A stretch of DNA of 64,000 bases, from contig FMBT01000322.1 of assembly GCA_900095095.1 (NCBI GenBank), positions 1-64,000 on the forward strand, written 5' to 3'. The notes under the pieces are model-generated. The model was not told where the DNA came from, did not search any database, and saw only the letters and a list, made by a program, of their open reading frames with translations. Both the position numbers and the translations under genes were made by a program. The DNA is from Fragilariopsis cylindrus CCMP1102. Taxonomy: Eukaryota; Bacillariophyta; Bacillariophyceae; Bacillariales; Bacillariaceae. Of the stretch, positions 1 to 10,095 are shown piece by piece. How positions within the stretch are numbered: position 1 is the stretch's first letter; each line of letters begins with the position of its first letter.

Positions 1-1338
1 TATGTGATGCATCTATAGATCAATACGACCACTTCTTTATTGCCATAATGCTGTTGTTGTTGTTGTTGTTGTTGTAGCAGCAATAATAATTCGTCGTTCT
101 CAATTTGAGGATGATTATAAGAACTTGTTGCAGTTGTATTTGTATTTGTCTTTTCATTCTCATTATGAAACTCATTATTTGTATATTGATATTGATGATA
201 AATTGGTTCATATTGATTTGAAAATATTTCCACATTTCATGATCCTCTACGTTTTTATTATTAGAACATTACATAGTAGGGCTACTAGTCATGATCAACA
301 ATTGTGGATTACGTATATCGAACATAATCATCATCATTGCCAAATTTAGATAGGCATGAAATCTTTCATAGGAATTATGGATATCAAATAATGGACCAAT
401 TTGTATTATAGTTGGTAGTGGTGGTGGTTTGGTATTAGCATTATTTATTTCGTTTCCTGTGGATGTTGCTATTGGTGTTGTTGTTGCTGTTTCGGGACGA
501 TGATGATGATGATGACGACGACGACTGGTACTATTGTTACTGGCACTGGCACTGGCACTGGCACTGGTACTGGTACTAGAAGTAATAGAACTGCAGTTAT
601 ACAATAACAATGGGTTACCAGTTATTATTGACGTCATCATTGCCGTCGTCGATGATGAGGATGATGCATTATATTAGAATAGGAATAAGAATATCGTCGT
701 ATGGTTGGTTGACCTTCCCATCGTTTGTAAAATGTATTCCTTTACATTTACAAAGCATAATACTAGTAGCATTTTCGTCGACCCAGAAGAATCTATCAAC
801 GTCGTCGTTGTTGTACTATCATTATTACTATTATTACTGTAATTCAAATTGTAATTGCATATTAATTCTTGATGAGAATTTTCCATTCCTCAAGTATCAA
901 AAGTGATGTATAATCATGATCACAATAAGATGATGATGATGTAATGAAGATGAAGATGAAGATAAGATGAATGAGCTTTGTTCTTACTATTATTTCTTCT
1001 TGATAATAATACTTCCTATTAAATTCTTTTATGAATGGTGCTATAAATAATGCTGCTCCCATTCCTGTACTTCTGTCCTTCTCATTATCAACGTTATCAT
1101 TGATATTGATGTTGTCATTATTATTATTGATGCGGCTACTGCTGCTGCTGCTGCTACTGCTGCTACTGCTGTTATTATTAAAATGATGGTGGTAATAATG
1201 AAATTGTTGGTCTTGTTGCTGGTGTTGTTCTTGTTCTTGTTGTCGTAGTAGTATTGGAATAAGAAGAAACAAGGTCAGAATTATAGCAAGTAAAATTGTC
1301 AAATAAAACCAACATCGTATAATTTTAATGTTGTTCAT
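1..1338 (-). CDS. Fragmented type II membrane protein gene, unknown function, runs off the window
   Basis: Exon 1 (1338..988) starts at an ATG and encodes a short cytoplasmic tail, one strongly hydrophobic segment at about residues 9-31 and a low-complexity Gln/His/Asn/Ser stretch, as in Golgi type II enzymes. A GTAAGA donor at 987 can join in frame to an acceptor at 816; the next 147 bases read DRFFWVDENATSIMLCKCKG, which looks like real protein. After a stop near 669 the coding signal moves to another frame (640..269, containing GPLFDIHNSYERFHAYLNLA) and then to a third, Asn/Gln-rich frame open to base 1. I see no intron that joins these frames, so the gene is either frameshifted (decay or base errors) or has introns I cannot place. 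A Golgi glycosyltransferase is possible from the topology alone; I do not recognise the family. Confidence 0.4.
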
Positions 1339-1342
1339 GATG

Positions 1343-1376
1343 TAATGAATGAATGAATGAATGAATGAATGAATAC
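1343..1376. repeat. (GAAT)n tetranucleotide microsatellite
   Basis: About eight copies of a GAAT-type unit lie just upstream of the start codon of the minus-strand gene ending at 1338. Simple sequence, visible directly. Confidence 0.85.
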
Positions 1377-2530
1377 TTCAGAAGTGGTTTCTTTTTCTTC
1401 TTGTTTTTTTTTGTTTTTGTTTTCTATTCTAGAATTTAAAGGATCAGTTCAGTTAATACTGTACGTGGATGATGTTATGTTTATTGATGTTTGATATGTT
1501 ATGTTACTTGATGTCTTTTTGTCTTTTCGTCGTCGTCGTCGTCTTCAAAACGTCGTCGTCGTCAAAAAGTCAAAACGTCGTCGTCGTCGTCAAAACGTCG
1601 CTGCACCAGCACTACCACCACTATCTTTCTTTCAGCAAAGTCAGCTACAGTGCTGTCTGTGCCCACATACATATCCCACCCCCGCTCTATCTATCGATTC
1701 GAACCAAGTCAATGTTGTGTATTATTTGTTGTTTGACAATTTTATACAATAAATGCGAAATATGTATCGTACTAGTACTACTTGACTTGTACGCTCTATG
1801 ATCACATCTTATTTATAGTTTTTTGCTACAGTATCCGCCGCCAGTTAAGTACAGTGTACCTTAATATGATAGTACGACGACGTTACGGTATGAAAAAAAA
1901 AATAGATCTTTTTTGAGGGCAAAAGAAAGGCGAAATTCATTGATTTGCGCTGTACAAGTATGTCATCCATTTTCGTTCTTGAAATATAAAATATGAACGC
2001 GTAACTTACTTAGACAGGTCTGAGCGTGCGCGAAGAATATATATTAAAAAAATGAATTAATGAATCGAATCCAAGCAAAATTGAATTTAATAAAATTTTG
2101 GAGGAAAGCAGATTTTGTGTACTACGAAAACTTGATATGAGTACGGCGGTATGCAGTGGAAAATATTTTCTAAGTACAGGAGACCTTACTTACCGTGGTG
2201 AGCTACTAGTTGTTTCCAATATGTATGTGTGGCAATTGTGAAGTACAGTACAATGATTTTACTGAGTTGTGAACTTGAGGTGGTGCCTTAAATCCACCAC
2301 AGATATCGTACGCATCTTTTCGCGTACGGTCTGTCTAACCTATGCGTCGATCACCTGTTACACTGCAAACCAAACACTGTATCTAAAAAAACTCGAACGC
2401 AGTGAGACATGGAAGCCGTAAGGCGATGATGATTATACGTGTTATTTATGTGACTATCGTGAAAAACTATAGTCTAGGTACAAATTTTCCATGTGTTTCA
2501 TTATTCAATCGCTCACTTGCAATGACCTGG
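1377..2530. other. Intergenic, no supported gene
   Basis: Contains CGT/GTC trinucleotide runs at about 1528-1600 and AT-rich spacer. Two overlapping open frames at 1469-1801 follow the trinucleotide repeat and have no recognisable domain. Confidence 0.6.
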
Positions 2531-2531
2531 A

Positions 2532-2762
2532 TTGATTCGTCTTGCAATTAATTATATTGTTACTCTAGGTTGGTTAGTTCCTGTAGAGATACAAAGCTTG
2601 GAGACACGATCAGCTGGTGCAGCATCATCTGTACTATTCAATTTCTTTGCTACATTTGTCACGACGCAAACATTCCTACCAATATTATGTAAAATCGAAT
2701 ATGGTGTATTCATTTTCTTTGGTGCATTTGATGAACTAATGACATTACTTTCATATTGTTAG
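2532..2762 (+). pseudogene. Relic of a plant-type (STP/HUP) MFS hexose transporter
   Basis: The frame contains LGWLVPVEIQSLETRSAGAA followed by SSVLFNFFATFVTTQTF and LCKIEYGVFIFFGAFDELMT. This matches the region after transmembrane helix 10 through helix 12 of sugar porters, where plant STP proteins read [20 protein letters not shown]. The homology begins at a good acceptor-like site (TTACTCTAG at about 2560-2568), so it may be an old exon. The expected PETKG signature after helix 12 is absent in frame; the frame stops at 2762. I found no upstream helices 1-9 in any frame. A transporter exon without the rest of its gene is best read as a decayed copy. Confidence 0.6.
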
Positions 2763-3188
2763 TTGTTAAGTTGAAACACTAGAAACAGGAGCATGAATGT
2801 ATAACGCAGTGTTCATTTTTTGGACCATAATGTTTATCGTCATCTTTGTAGTCATTGTCTCGCATCATCAAAATTATTATAATGTACTGTCTATTACATT
2901 GGCGTTGCTGCTAATATTTGGAAGGTAATGCGGTTTCACTCCTCGTGCCAAATGCTGTTCGTAGTAGCAGTAATAGCGTGGTGCGGTTGCCGTTCCTGTT
3001 GTATGGTCCACTGCTTGTCGTACCATATTTTATTTTATTTGTTTCCTACGCGTTTCATTTGTTCAGTACGTACATACTAATGTCCGGAGTTCGAAATATA
3101 TCTGCATTTTAACTTGTTACAGTCGATATCTTATTTTGCAACAACTCCAGTACCTACTGAATGACAATTGGGGAAACTCGTTACGCTA

Positions 3189-3270
3189 CCTATTGGCTCG
3201 TGTTCCGATCTATTCCTTTCAAACGCATCGAAATGAGATGTTATCCCTCGTGCTCGCTGATAACAATACT
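3189..3270. repeat. Duplicated segment, copy 1
   Basis: Shares ACCTATTGGCTCGTG, TTCCGATCTATTCCTTTCAA and CCCTCGTGCTC in the same order and orientation with 4838..4920. Both copies, read on the minus strand, can encode a peptide with AFERNRSE, so the unit may derive from an exon. The Pro/Ser pseudogene lies between the two copies. Confidence 0.7.
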
Positions 3271-3513
3271 TGACCGTCTTGGTTGTTGATCATAAGATTC
3301 TCCTCTTTGTCATTCGCCTTCTAATATCCGCCTTTTGAAACGAATTTTCGTTGAATAAAGAAGAAAATTGCGCGATAGTTGTTGTTGTATTGCTCTCTCT
3401 TCGTCGCTCTCCTTCTCTATAACGATTGGTTATTATTCGTGTTCCCGTGTAACCGCCTCCCCCGGCGTCCACACCTGAAGAGTCCATGACTGTACATTTA
3501 AAGCGATGCACTA

Positions 3514-3532
3514 CCCCCCCCCCCCCCCCCCC
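3514..3532. repeat. 19-nt poly-C tract
   Basis: Uninterrupted run of C. It sits inside a spurious minus-strand frame that would read poly-Gly. Runs like this are unstable and their length is often mis-assembled. Confidence 0.9.
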
Positions 3533-3645
3533 TAAGATAGCTGCAAACGCTAGGTTCATCACAGTGAGATATACCCTACCAGTTGTTTGTATTAGGCACG
3601 TACAGTTGCATACACTGCAAGCTAGCTAGCTTTGAGGATTCATTT

Positions 3646-4225
3646 GAGTAATGGACTCAGCTCCTAACCGAGTCCTCAAGCTCCATTCCAAGTTCCATTA
3701 TGAGTTCTAGTCCAAGCCTAAAACCAAGGTATGGTCCTAGTCTCGAACCTTGCTTTGATTCGAGTGGTGCGTCGAGTTCTGTCCCTATTTGGAACCCAGT
3801 CCCATTCCGAGTTCTATCCCGAGATATCCAAGAACAAGTTCTATTGCAAGTTCAAAACCTAGTTCATTGTTTAGTTCTGAACCCAGTTTTTGCCAAGTTC
3901 TATTCCAAGTACAGTAGTAAGGCACGTCTTTCGTAGTGCAGTACCTAGCTCTATTCCTAGTCTTGATCCGAGTGGTGCACCAAGTTTGGAATTGAGATCA
4001 TTGCCCAGTGCTGTGCCAATTTTTGTGCCAAGGTCCATTCCAAGTCTCAAGCCTGGTTTTACACCGAGTGATATACCTAGCTCTGTTCCTAGTACGGATC
4101 CGAGCTCTATTCCTAGTCTTGATCCGAGTGATGCACCAAGTTTGGAATCGAGTTCATTGCCCAGTGCTGAGCCAAATCATTCGCTGAGTGATGTACCTAG
4201 CTCTATTCTACGTGAGTTGTTCTGA
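3646..4225 (+). pseudogene. Decayed Pro/Ser-repeat (PSxxPS) protein gene
   Basis: The stretch encodes degenerate repeats of the type SSIPSLDPSDAPS spread over at least two frames (3700..3936 and 3890..4225). At DNA level there are repeated units such as CCTAGCTCTATTCCTAGTCT with substitutions. PS-rich repeats of this kind are common linkers in diatom extracellular proteins. No signal peptide, no long intact frame and no flanking globular domain are visible, so this is a remnant of a larger gene or a captured linker segment. It lies between two copies of a duplicated ~80-bp segment. Confidence 0.6.
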
Positions 4226-4837
4226 TGACGTAAGAGAGGAAGAGGGCAAAGGTAGGGAGAAAATTCAAGTGAGGGAAGAGGGGGAGGGAGGACTTGGAAT
4301 TAAATGACAGAGGGAACATGAGTGGGAAATAGAATTTACTGTTTTTCGCCTATCAAAAAATAAATATATACCCAAACAAGACCTACCTATCACGTCTCAA
4401 AAGGCTAAACTTAGTCCCCCCTCCGAAAGATAATAGTTCTTTTTCCTCCGAAAGGCACTTCACCCAAAACTTCAACTTAAGTGCACCACCCTAACAATCA
4501 ATGATGTTATCGTGGGAATGATGATGGGCGTACAATATCAAATATGAGCCGCAACAAAATTATGAAGGCGCAAACAATTTATGGATGAATAATCTAAGAA
4601 GTAGATGTCCACGATCATTCAATAATGTTACCAATAATAATGTACTCGATGATGCGATTCCAATATACTCAAATAGATCGAAGACATGGCATCCAAAAAA
4701 AAAACCGACGACAATAATAATATAAAAAAGAAGGAGTATAATACGACGAGCTCTGATGATGGTACGTACATGAAGAGTTAGATGATACAGCTACTTACTA
4801 CTACTTAGTATTAGATGATACGGCTACTTATTACTAC
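4226..4837. other. Intergenic, no supported gene
   Basis: A/G-rich spacer with a small tandem duplication of an ATTAGATGATACNGCTACTTA-type unit at about 4778-4836. Nothing else stands out. Confidence 0.5.
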
Positions 4838-4920
4838 CTATTGGCTCGTGAGTTTCATCAAGTTCCGATCTATTCCTTTCAAATGCTTCAAAAGGAGTTA
4901 TTTCCCCTCGTGCTCCATTT
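4838..4920. repeat. Duplicated segment, copy 2
   Basis: Second copy of the segment at 3189..3270, with an insertion of about a dozen bases after CTCGTG. The surrounding minus-strand frame 5027..4824 includes ITPFEAFERNRSELDE. I do not accept it as a gene, but the peptide similarity to copy 1 suggests a duplicated exon. Confidence 0.65.
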
Positions 4921-5319
4921 GACATTGTAATTTGACAAAGACAAAATCTATCATCATGATCCTCCTCGTCATCATTGTCACCATCCGACTTATATTGGAT
5001 GACGATGGTAATGATACTAGATTCCACATCACGTCACGGTGGAGAAAAAAACAAGGAATTGAGCGATATCTTTCACTTTTCACGACACACACAAAAAACA
5101 AATCCCGTACACAAGACAAAAAACGACAAGAGAGAGTAAAATGTATTAACAATCTTAATTATATGTATTATTTATGTATCCATTCATCACTGCTTCTTTT
5201 CTTTCTTTCGTTCTTGATTGTTTTTGATTTTATATATATATATGTATGTATGTAATGGTATTATTGTAGTCCTAATGGTAAGTGATGATGATGACGTTAA
5301 CTTCGTCCGGGTAAAAAAA

Positions 5320-6415
5320 TTATCCTGAAAATGGAGCGTAAATAATCAACCCGCATTCATCTTCTTCCCAACATACACGGTTATAGTCAATATTCCTAAA
5401 AAGACATATGCCGCCATCCTTTCTATTATAGCCACTTTTCCCGTATCCTTTTAAATACATTTTCGCTTCTTCTCCAGTCATGCCAACTAATTCAGGGAAC
5501 GATTGTTTTCTGTTCCTATCAGAGAACGGTTTTGGGCGGTTTATCAACGGTTTTTCGGTCAACGGTTCTGGGCCGTTAATCACCGGTTTTTCGGTCAACC
5601 GTTCTGGGCAGTTCGTTGGACGGTTCATTGGGCTGCGCGTCCTACGTTTTCTTCTTCTTCTTCTCTTTCTTAACCCTCGTCGAAGAGATTCTTGAGAAGG
5701 AATACCACTCTTGTTAGGAATAGCACTGACGTTATCAACTTCATCATCGTGACAATTACTAAGATCAATCTTACAATCAGTCATAGAAGAAAATTCAGCG
5801 TTGGCACTACCCTTAGCACAGAACAATTTCTCCCATGAGAGATGTTCTTTTGAGGATGATAATGCAACACCAAAGTCAATAGCAGAAAGTGATGCAGTAG
5901 CATCATCATCATACGTCTTACACAAGTTGCATTCCCAGCCACCGGTGCTTCGGGAACGTCTACGACGACGACGTTCAAGGTTAGTACCTCCACGAAGAAG
6001 TACAGCGGCACTGGGATCAGTTTCAAACTATAAGAAAACAGAAAAAAGACATTTTAATTTTAATTTTTAATTTAATTTAATTTTAATTTAATGAGTGTGA
6101 GTGAATAAGCTTAGTTAATGAAAGAATTGAGGTCAAAGCATATTCAACAACAACAACAACAATTGGGAACAACATGACAAAGTAAATACTATTACTTACT
6201 CCTTCGACGTCATCACTGTCCATAGTAATACCATCAACACCTACATAGGCCTCGTTAAAGGCATCAACCAAAGCAGATCCAAGGTATTTTTGAGCAGCAG
6301 CAGAGGGCATGCTATCAACATCAGAGGTGAAGGATGCATCGGAGTGGCAAACATACTCAGCAGCCGATGGAGCAATGAGGGCAGAAAGGAGAAGGGCGAT
6401 GGTGGAGAATTTCAT
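5320..6415 (-). CDS. Secreted protein with C-terminal potato-inhibitor-I-like domain
   Basis: Two exons: 6415..6200 and 6027..5320, with a phase-0 intron (GTAAGT donor, polypyrimidine-TAG acceptor), giving about 307 residues. A clear signal peptide (MKFSTIALLLSALIAPSAA) points to secretion. The mature part has scattered Cys, an Arg-rich stretch (about residues 190-202, RRGLRKRRRRRKRR) and a 12-residue repeat PExLTEKPxIN. The last ~60 residues start SFPELVGMTGEEAKMYL and end DYNRVCWEEDECGLIIYAPF, matching the start and end of potato inhibitor I/eglin c proteins (FPEVVGKTVDQA ... YNRVRVF). In that family an exposed loop blocks subtilisin- or chymotrypsin-like proteases. Here the loop region is altered and contains extra Cys, so inhibitory activity is uncertain. 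The 5' flank carries a 13-bp inverted repeat and a duplicated segment. Confidence 0.75.
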
Positions 6416-6604
6416 GATTGAATTTGACTGGAAGGTTTAATAGTTTGAATGTGAGTGTGAGTCTGTATCAAATTATAAAATAATGAAGATGTGAAAAATA
6501 ACAATGAATTGATGATTTTTTATATTCATCTCATTTTCAAATGTTTTTCACATCCATCATCGTAGACAAAGTACCAGATCCTACGTGAGATCATGAACGT
6601 AATC

Positions 6605-6662
6605 GAAAGATGACTCCTGTTCGTTAATAAATACTCTAAGTTTTAACATGGAGTCATCTTTC
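6605..6662. promoter_or_regulatory. 13-bp perfect inverted repeat with bZIP-like core upstream of the inhibitor-like gene
   Basis: GAAAGATGACTCC at 6605..6617 is repeated as its exact reverse complement at 6650..6662. The arms contain TGACTC, close to an AP-1/Gcn4-type bZIP site. It lies about 190-250 bp upstream of the minus-strand start codon at 6415. A regulatory role is inference from position and symmetry. Confidence 0.35.
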
Positions 6663-6697
6663 AATTCCCATCGCGTTGCTAAAAGATGAATGAATCC

Positions 6698-6837
6698 ATC
6701 GCGTATTCCACTCTTGTCTTGTCGGACAGTACGGTACGATTTTCATGTTTTTGATTCACATCGCTGACACGACTAGTTTCAATCGCGTATTCACTCTTGT
6801 CTTGTCGGACAGTACGATTTTCAATGTTTTTAATTCA
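6698..6837. repeat. Tandem duplication of a ~58-bp segment
   Basis: ATCGCGTATTCCACTCTTGT...TTGATTCA at 6698..6758 is repeated at 6782..6837 with few changes; both copies hold CTTGTCGGACAGTACG. It lies in the flank upstream of the inhibitor-like gene. Confidence 0.8.
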
Positions 6838-7191
6838 ATGCGCGTTTCAACGAAGAAGGGAAGAACGCATCGGACATCCACATTTAGTTAGATGTTGTAC
6901 TTAATTAGAATTTAGCGTGCGTAAATGCTCGGTTTTTGAGGGGGGTGGGAGTGAAATGAAGCGTATGGCTCACTCGACTCACTCGACTCACTCGACTAAT
7001 CTTTGCCCCTGGTTTATAAGCAGTGAACCTAATACAGGCAACACACATTAACTTTTCAATTTGGGGGTTTTCGTTAGAACTAGTGTTTTTAATTAACTGT
7101 TTTTTTAATCCAAAAAATGTGAAAATTAGCATAGAGGGGGCCCCCAAATTAAAAAATACAATTCGGGGTTAAAAAATCGAAACCCCCCCCT

Positions 7192-7383
7192 CAAAACTTT
7201 ACTATTATTTGTTAGTGTAGTATATAATAACAACTTTAGCATCAAGTATATACACCTAAAAAGTCATTTTTTTGGAAAATTAAACTATGAGGTTTACTAT
7301 TGACCTATTGGATGGAGAAATGTTGTATTCCTTAGTCTTGTAAGTCTACTGGTATCTCACAATGTAGGCTCACACACAGCACA
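7192..7383. repeat. Terminal repeat of E1, inverted relative to the E2 right end
   Basis: Shares ATATAATAACAACTTTAGCA, TATATACACCTAAAAA and GGTATCTCA with the reverse complement of 40698..40890 across nearly the whole length, with substitutions and small indels. Confidence 0.8.
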
Positions 7384-7432
7384 CATTTTAGGGATTTAAA
7401 ATGTATGTGTACGAGTACACACAACAAAATAT

Positions 7433-7975
7433 CTCATTTGAAAGAGTTGCAGGGGACAACACCTTCTGAGTTGGGTGCACTAACATCCACATGGTATACT
7501 AGAACATTGTGTTTGCCTCCTACAAGATTTTTGTTCATGTGGTTGCAGAAAAAAATTCCTTTTGCTGCTGTGATAGGCACACAAATAACTAGATTTTTGA
7601 TCAAAATGCACCAAGAAAACTCCTATTCAAAATGGTTTCAAAGGAGAACTCTCTTTTGGTTGGGTGCAGTAGCCTCCATATAGTGTACGAGAACCTTGTG
7701 TTTGCCTCCTACCACTTTTTTGTTCCTGCGGTTGAAGAGTAAACTTGATTTAGGTGTGGTGGGAGGTATGCACACAAATAACTAGATTTTTGATCAAAAT
7801 GCACCAAGAAAACTCCAATTCAAAAATAGTTCCAAAGGAGAACTCTCTTTTGGTTGGGTGCAGTAGCCTTTATATAGTGTACGAGATCCTTGTGTTTGCC
7901 TCCTACCACTTTTTTGTTCCTGCGGTTGAAGAGTAAACTTGATTTTGCTGTTGTGGTAGGCACAAAAACAACTAG
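7433..7975. repeat. ~190-bp tandem array in E1 (about 2.8 units)
   Basis: The landmark GCACACAAATAACTAGATTT recurs at 7577 and 7771 and in altered form at 7960, giving periods of 194 and 189 bp. Each unit includes TTGTGTTTGCCTCCTAC. Related units form the array at 39925..40400. Confidence 0.85.
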
Positions 7976-10095
7976 GTGAACAGGAGATCCAGGTGTAGGT
8001 TGGTATGAAACACTAGACAGATTGAATGTGTTTCCCTCTTACCATCCCTGGTGGTTCATCATCACTTGACTGAAGTAATTCTTATTGGCATCATTTTATC
8101 TCACAAATTGTTCAATGGAGTTTGGTTATTGGAATATTATAAACAACTTATATAAACAACTTTGAATAATAAGATGAATAACTTCTCTTTAAGTTAGGTT
8201 AATAATAAGATGAATAACTTCTTCTCCTTAGGTTCCAGAACCAGTAAGGTGCACCAAAATACCACCCAGTCATCCATATCAAACCCATAGGGGATGAACC
8301 AAGGGTCATGCTCCCTCATATATACCTTATTCTTGCCTCCAGAACACAAACATTGCATTTTGGCCAACACATTATATTTCCATGCCCAAAAGTACCATTC
8401 AGAAATAGGCTGCCACAACATCAAAAAAAGGAAATGGACCATGGTTTCCATACCCAGAGACCTTCCATATATGCATATGGTCAAAAGACACCAACAATGC
8501 TTGGAACATTTGCCATATTGGTGGTGTAGTGGGATTGGGAACAATAGAATAGACATAAAATGGCCCAAAATGCACACGCTGCAAAAATATCTGAGATGCT
8601 ATCACACCCATACCAGGTATGCTGAGTCCCAAATAAAATAAAATAGCTAGGCATCAACCTAGTTCATAAAGATTTTGGATCATACCATTGCTTTAAGTTA
8701 CCATGCATATATTTGGGGTGTCACGGGTCAAAATCCACCGCTATTAAAACACACAATTTCTCTAAGTGCCAAGTGCGCGTGTAATCAAGGCTGTGATGCA
8801 CCATCAATACAGACCTAATAACCTTGGAAAATTATATGTAGCTCAACATTATACCTATGGGTACAAGGTCCAACTATTGTACTAAGCCACAAAAAGGGTC
8901 ATTTAGGCCCAAAAACAGGTTTTTCCCCTTTAGCACCCACATCAGCATGGTCCTGCCCACAGCTTGCCCATTTTATATTCCCTTTGGTGTATATGGTCAA
9001 CCCCATGTGCTTACTTTGGGACAATTCATCTTCTTGAGTGTGTACTAGGTCACATACCCCCCCCCCCAAATTGGCCATATTCCCACATCCTAGGCTACAT
9101 CACACTCTTTACCACCTTCCAGTGTGAAGAAAACATACCCAAAGTCCGGTCCAGGTAGATTATAATACCTGATTGGGACTTTATACATGCTAGGGATGGG
9201 TTAGAATGCCAGAAAGTGGAGTGGTACAGGTAGCAAGTACATGACTTACTTTTTTGAATAAAAACTAAATAAGTACAAGTCTGTCCTTTGAATAGAAATT
9301 AAAGTGTTACCAACTAAGTACTTTTTTTTGCACAAAAGTCCAGCACTTTTTAATTAACTAAAAAGCCCGAATAAGTTAAAGTGTGTTCAATAACGTGTAA
9401 ATCTTGAGACTGAAGACCCAGCTAGATCATGTATGTTTGTGTGTAACACAATATAAAATTTCAGTTATGTAAAATGACTGTTGGAATTTTACTACAACTT
9501 TCCTGCTTAATTTATTCCATGTGCTGCCACATAATGACTGCGGTAAAATTGGTAGGTGTGGCAGTTTTATGTGCAGTCTGAAACATTATTTGTTGTGTCA
9601 AGCTGTAGTAATGCCCTGGAGCATGGATGCTAATAATGTACCTTAGAGATGAGTTCAAGTAGCAAACAATTTAGGACTGAAGGCCCAGTTGTCTAACAGT
9701 CAATCAATCAAAAGTAAAAGATGGGACATGTTACTGACAAAATGTGTTATCATGCTCATCACAGCTACAAGCAGGCAGGGACCAACAATGCTGGAAAGAT
9801 CAGTAATGTCTCTCCATTCTGTACAGCAACCCTCCTCATTAGTTTTGTTTATATCCTCTTTAATAATAGTAAATAGATAGACAATGGGGTGCCTACTGCA
9901 CCAACCATCATCCTCAAAATTGTAATAAGGAGGTGTCCAAAGGAAATACAAAAATTGCACCTCGTCAATGTGATATCTACTAGCTACAAAGCACAGTGTG
10001 TGCAGAGTCAGCTGTGCCTTCTTTTTCTTTGGGGTTGCCCTAGCTTGAAGAGTTGGTATCCTCTACAAAATGAGTTTGGAAGTGATAATAGGTGT

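Larger units (their letters stand above)
7185..10095. mobile_element. Repeat element E1, non-autonomous, CpG-poor
   Basis: The left end (7192..7383) is the inverted counterpart of the right end of E2 (40698..40890). It is followed by a ~190-bp tandem array (7433..7975) and, after ~870 bp, by a module at about 8850-9090 with TTTAGGCCC and ACAGGTTTTTCC that is also found in E2 in the same orientation. CpG is rare across the interval (about ten in 8.2-10.0 kb by eye), unlike the flanks. No transposase, reverse transcriptase or other known protein is recognisable. The right border is set where the base composition returns to that of the host and is uncertain by a few hundred bases. A TIR-type DNA transposon derivative is the most likely class; this is inference. 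Confidence 0.5.

Noticed and set aside
1670-1760. Possible tRNA T-arm (GGTTCGAATC on the minus strand)
   Set aside because: The flanking bases do not form a T-stem, acceptor stem or anticodon arm.
2918-3112. 64-residue hydrophobic frame after the transporter relic
   Set aside because: I looked for further sugar-porter helices here, but the peptide does not match the family order.
8194-8641. Overlapping frames on both strands inside E1 (115-127 residues)
   Set aside because: Both strands are open because stop-forming CpG-poor sequence is sparse here; no match to a transposase or polymerase motif that I can recognise.
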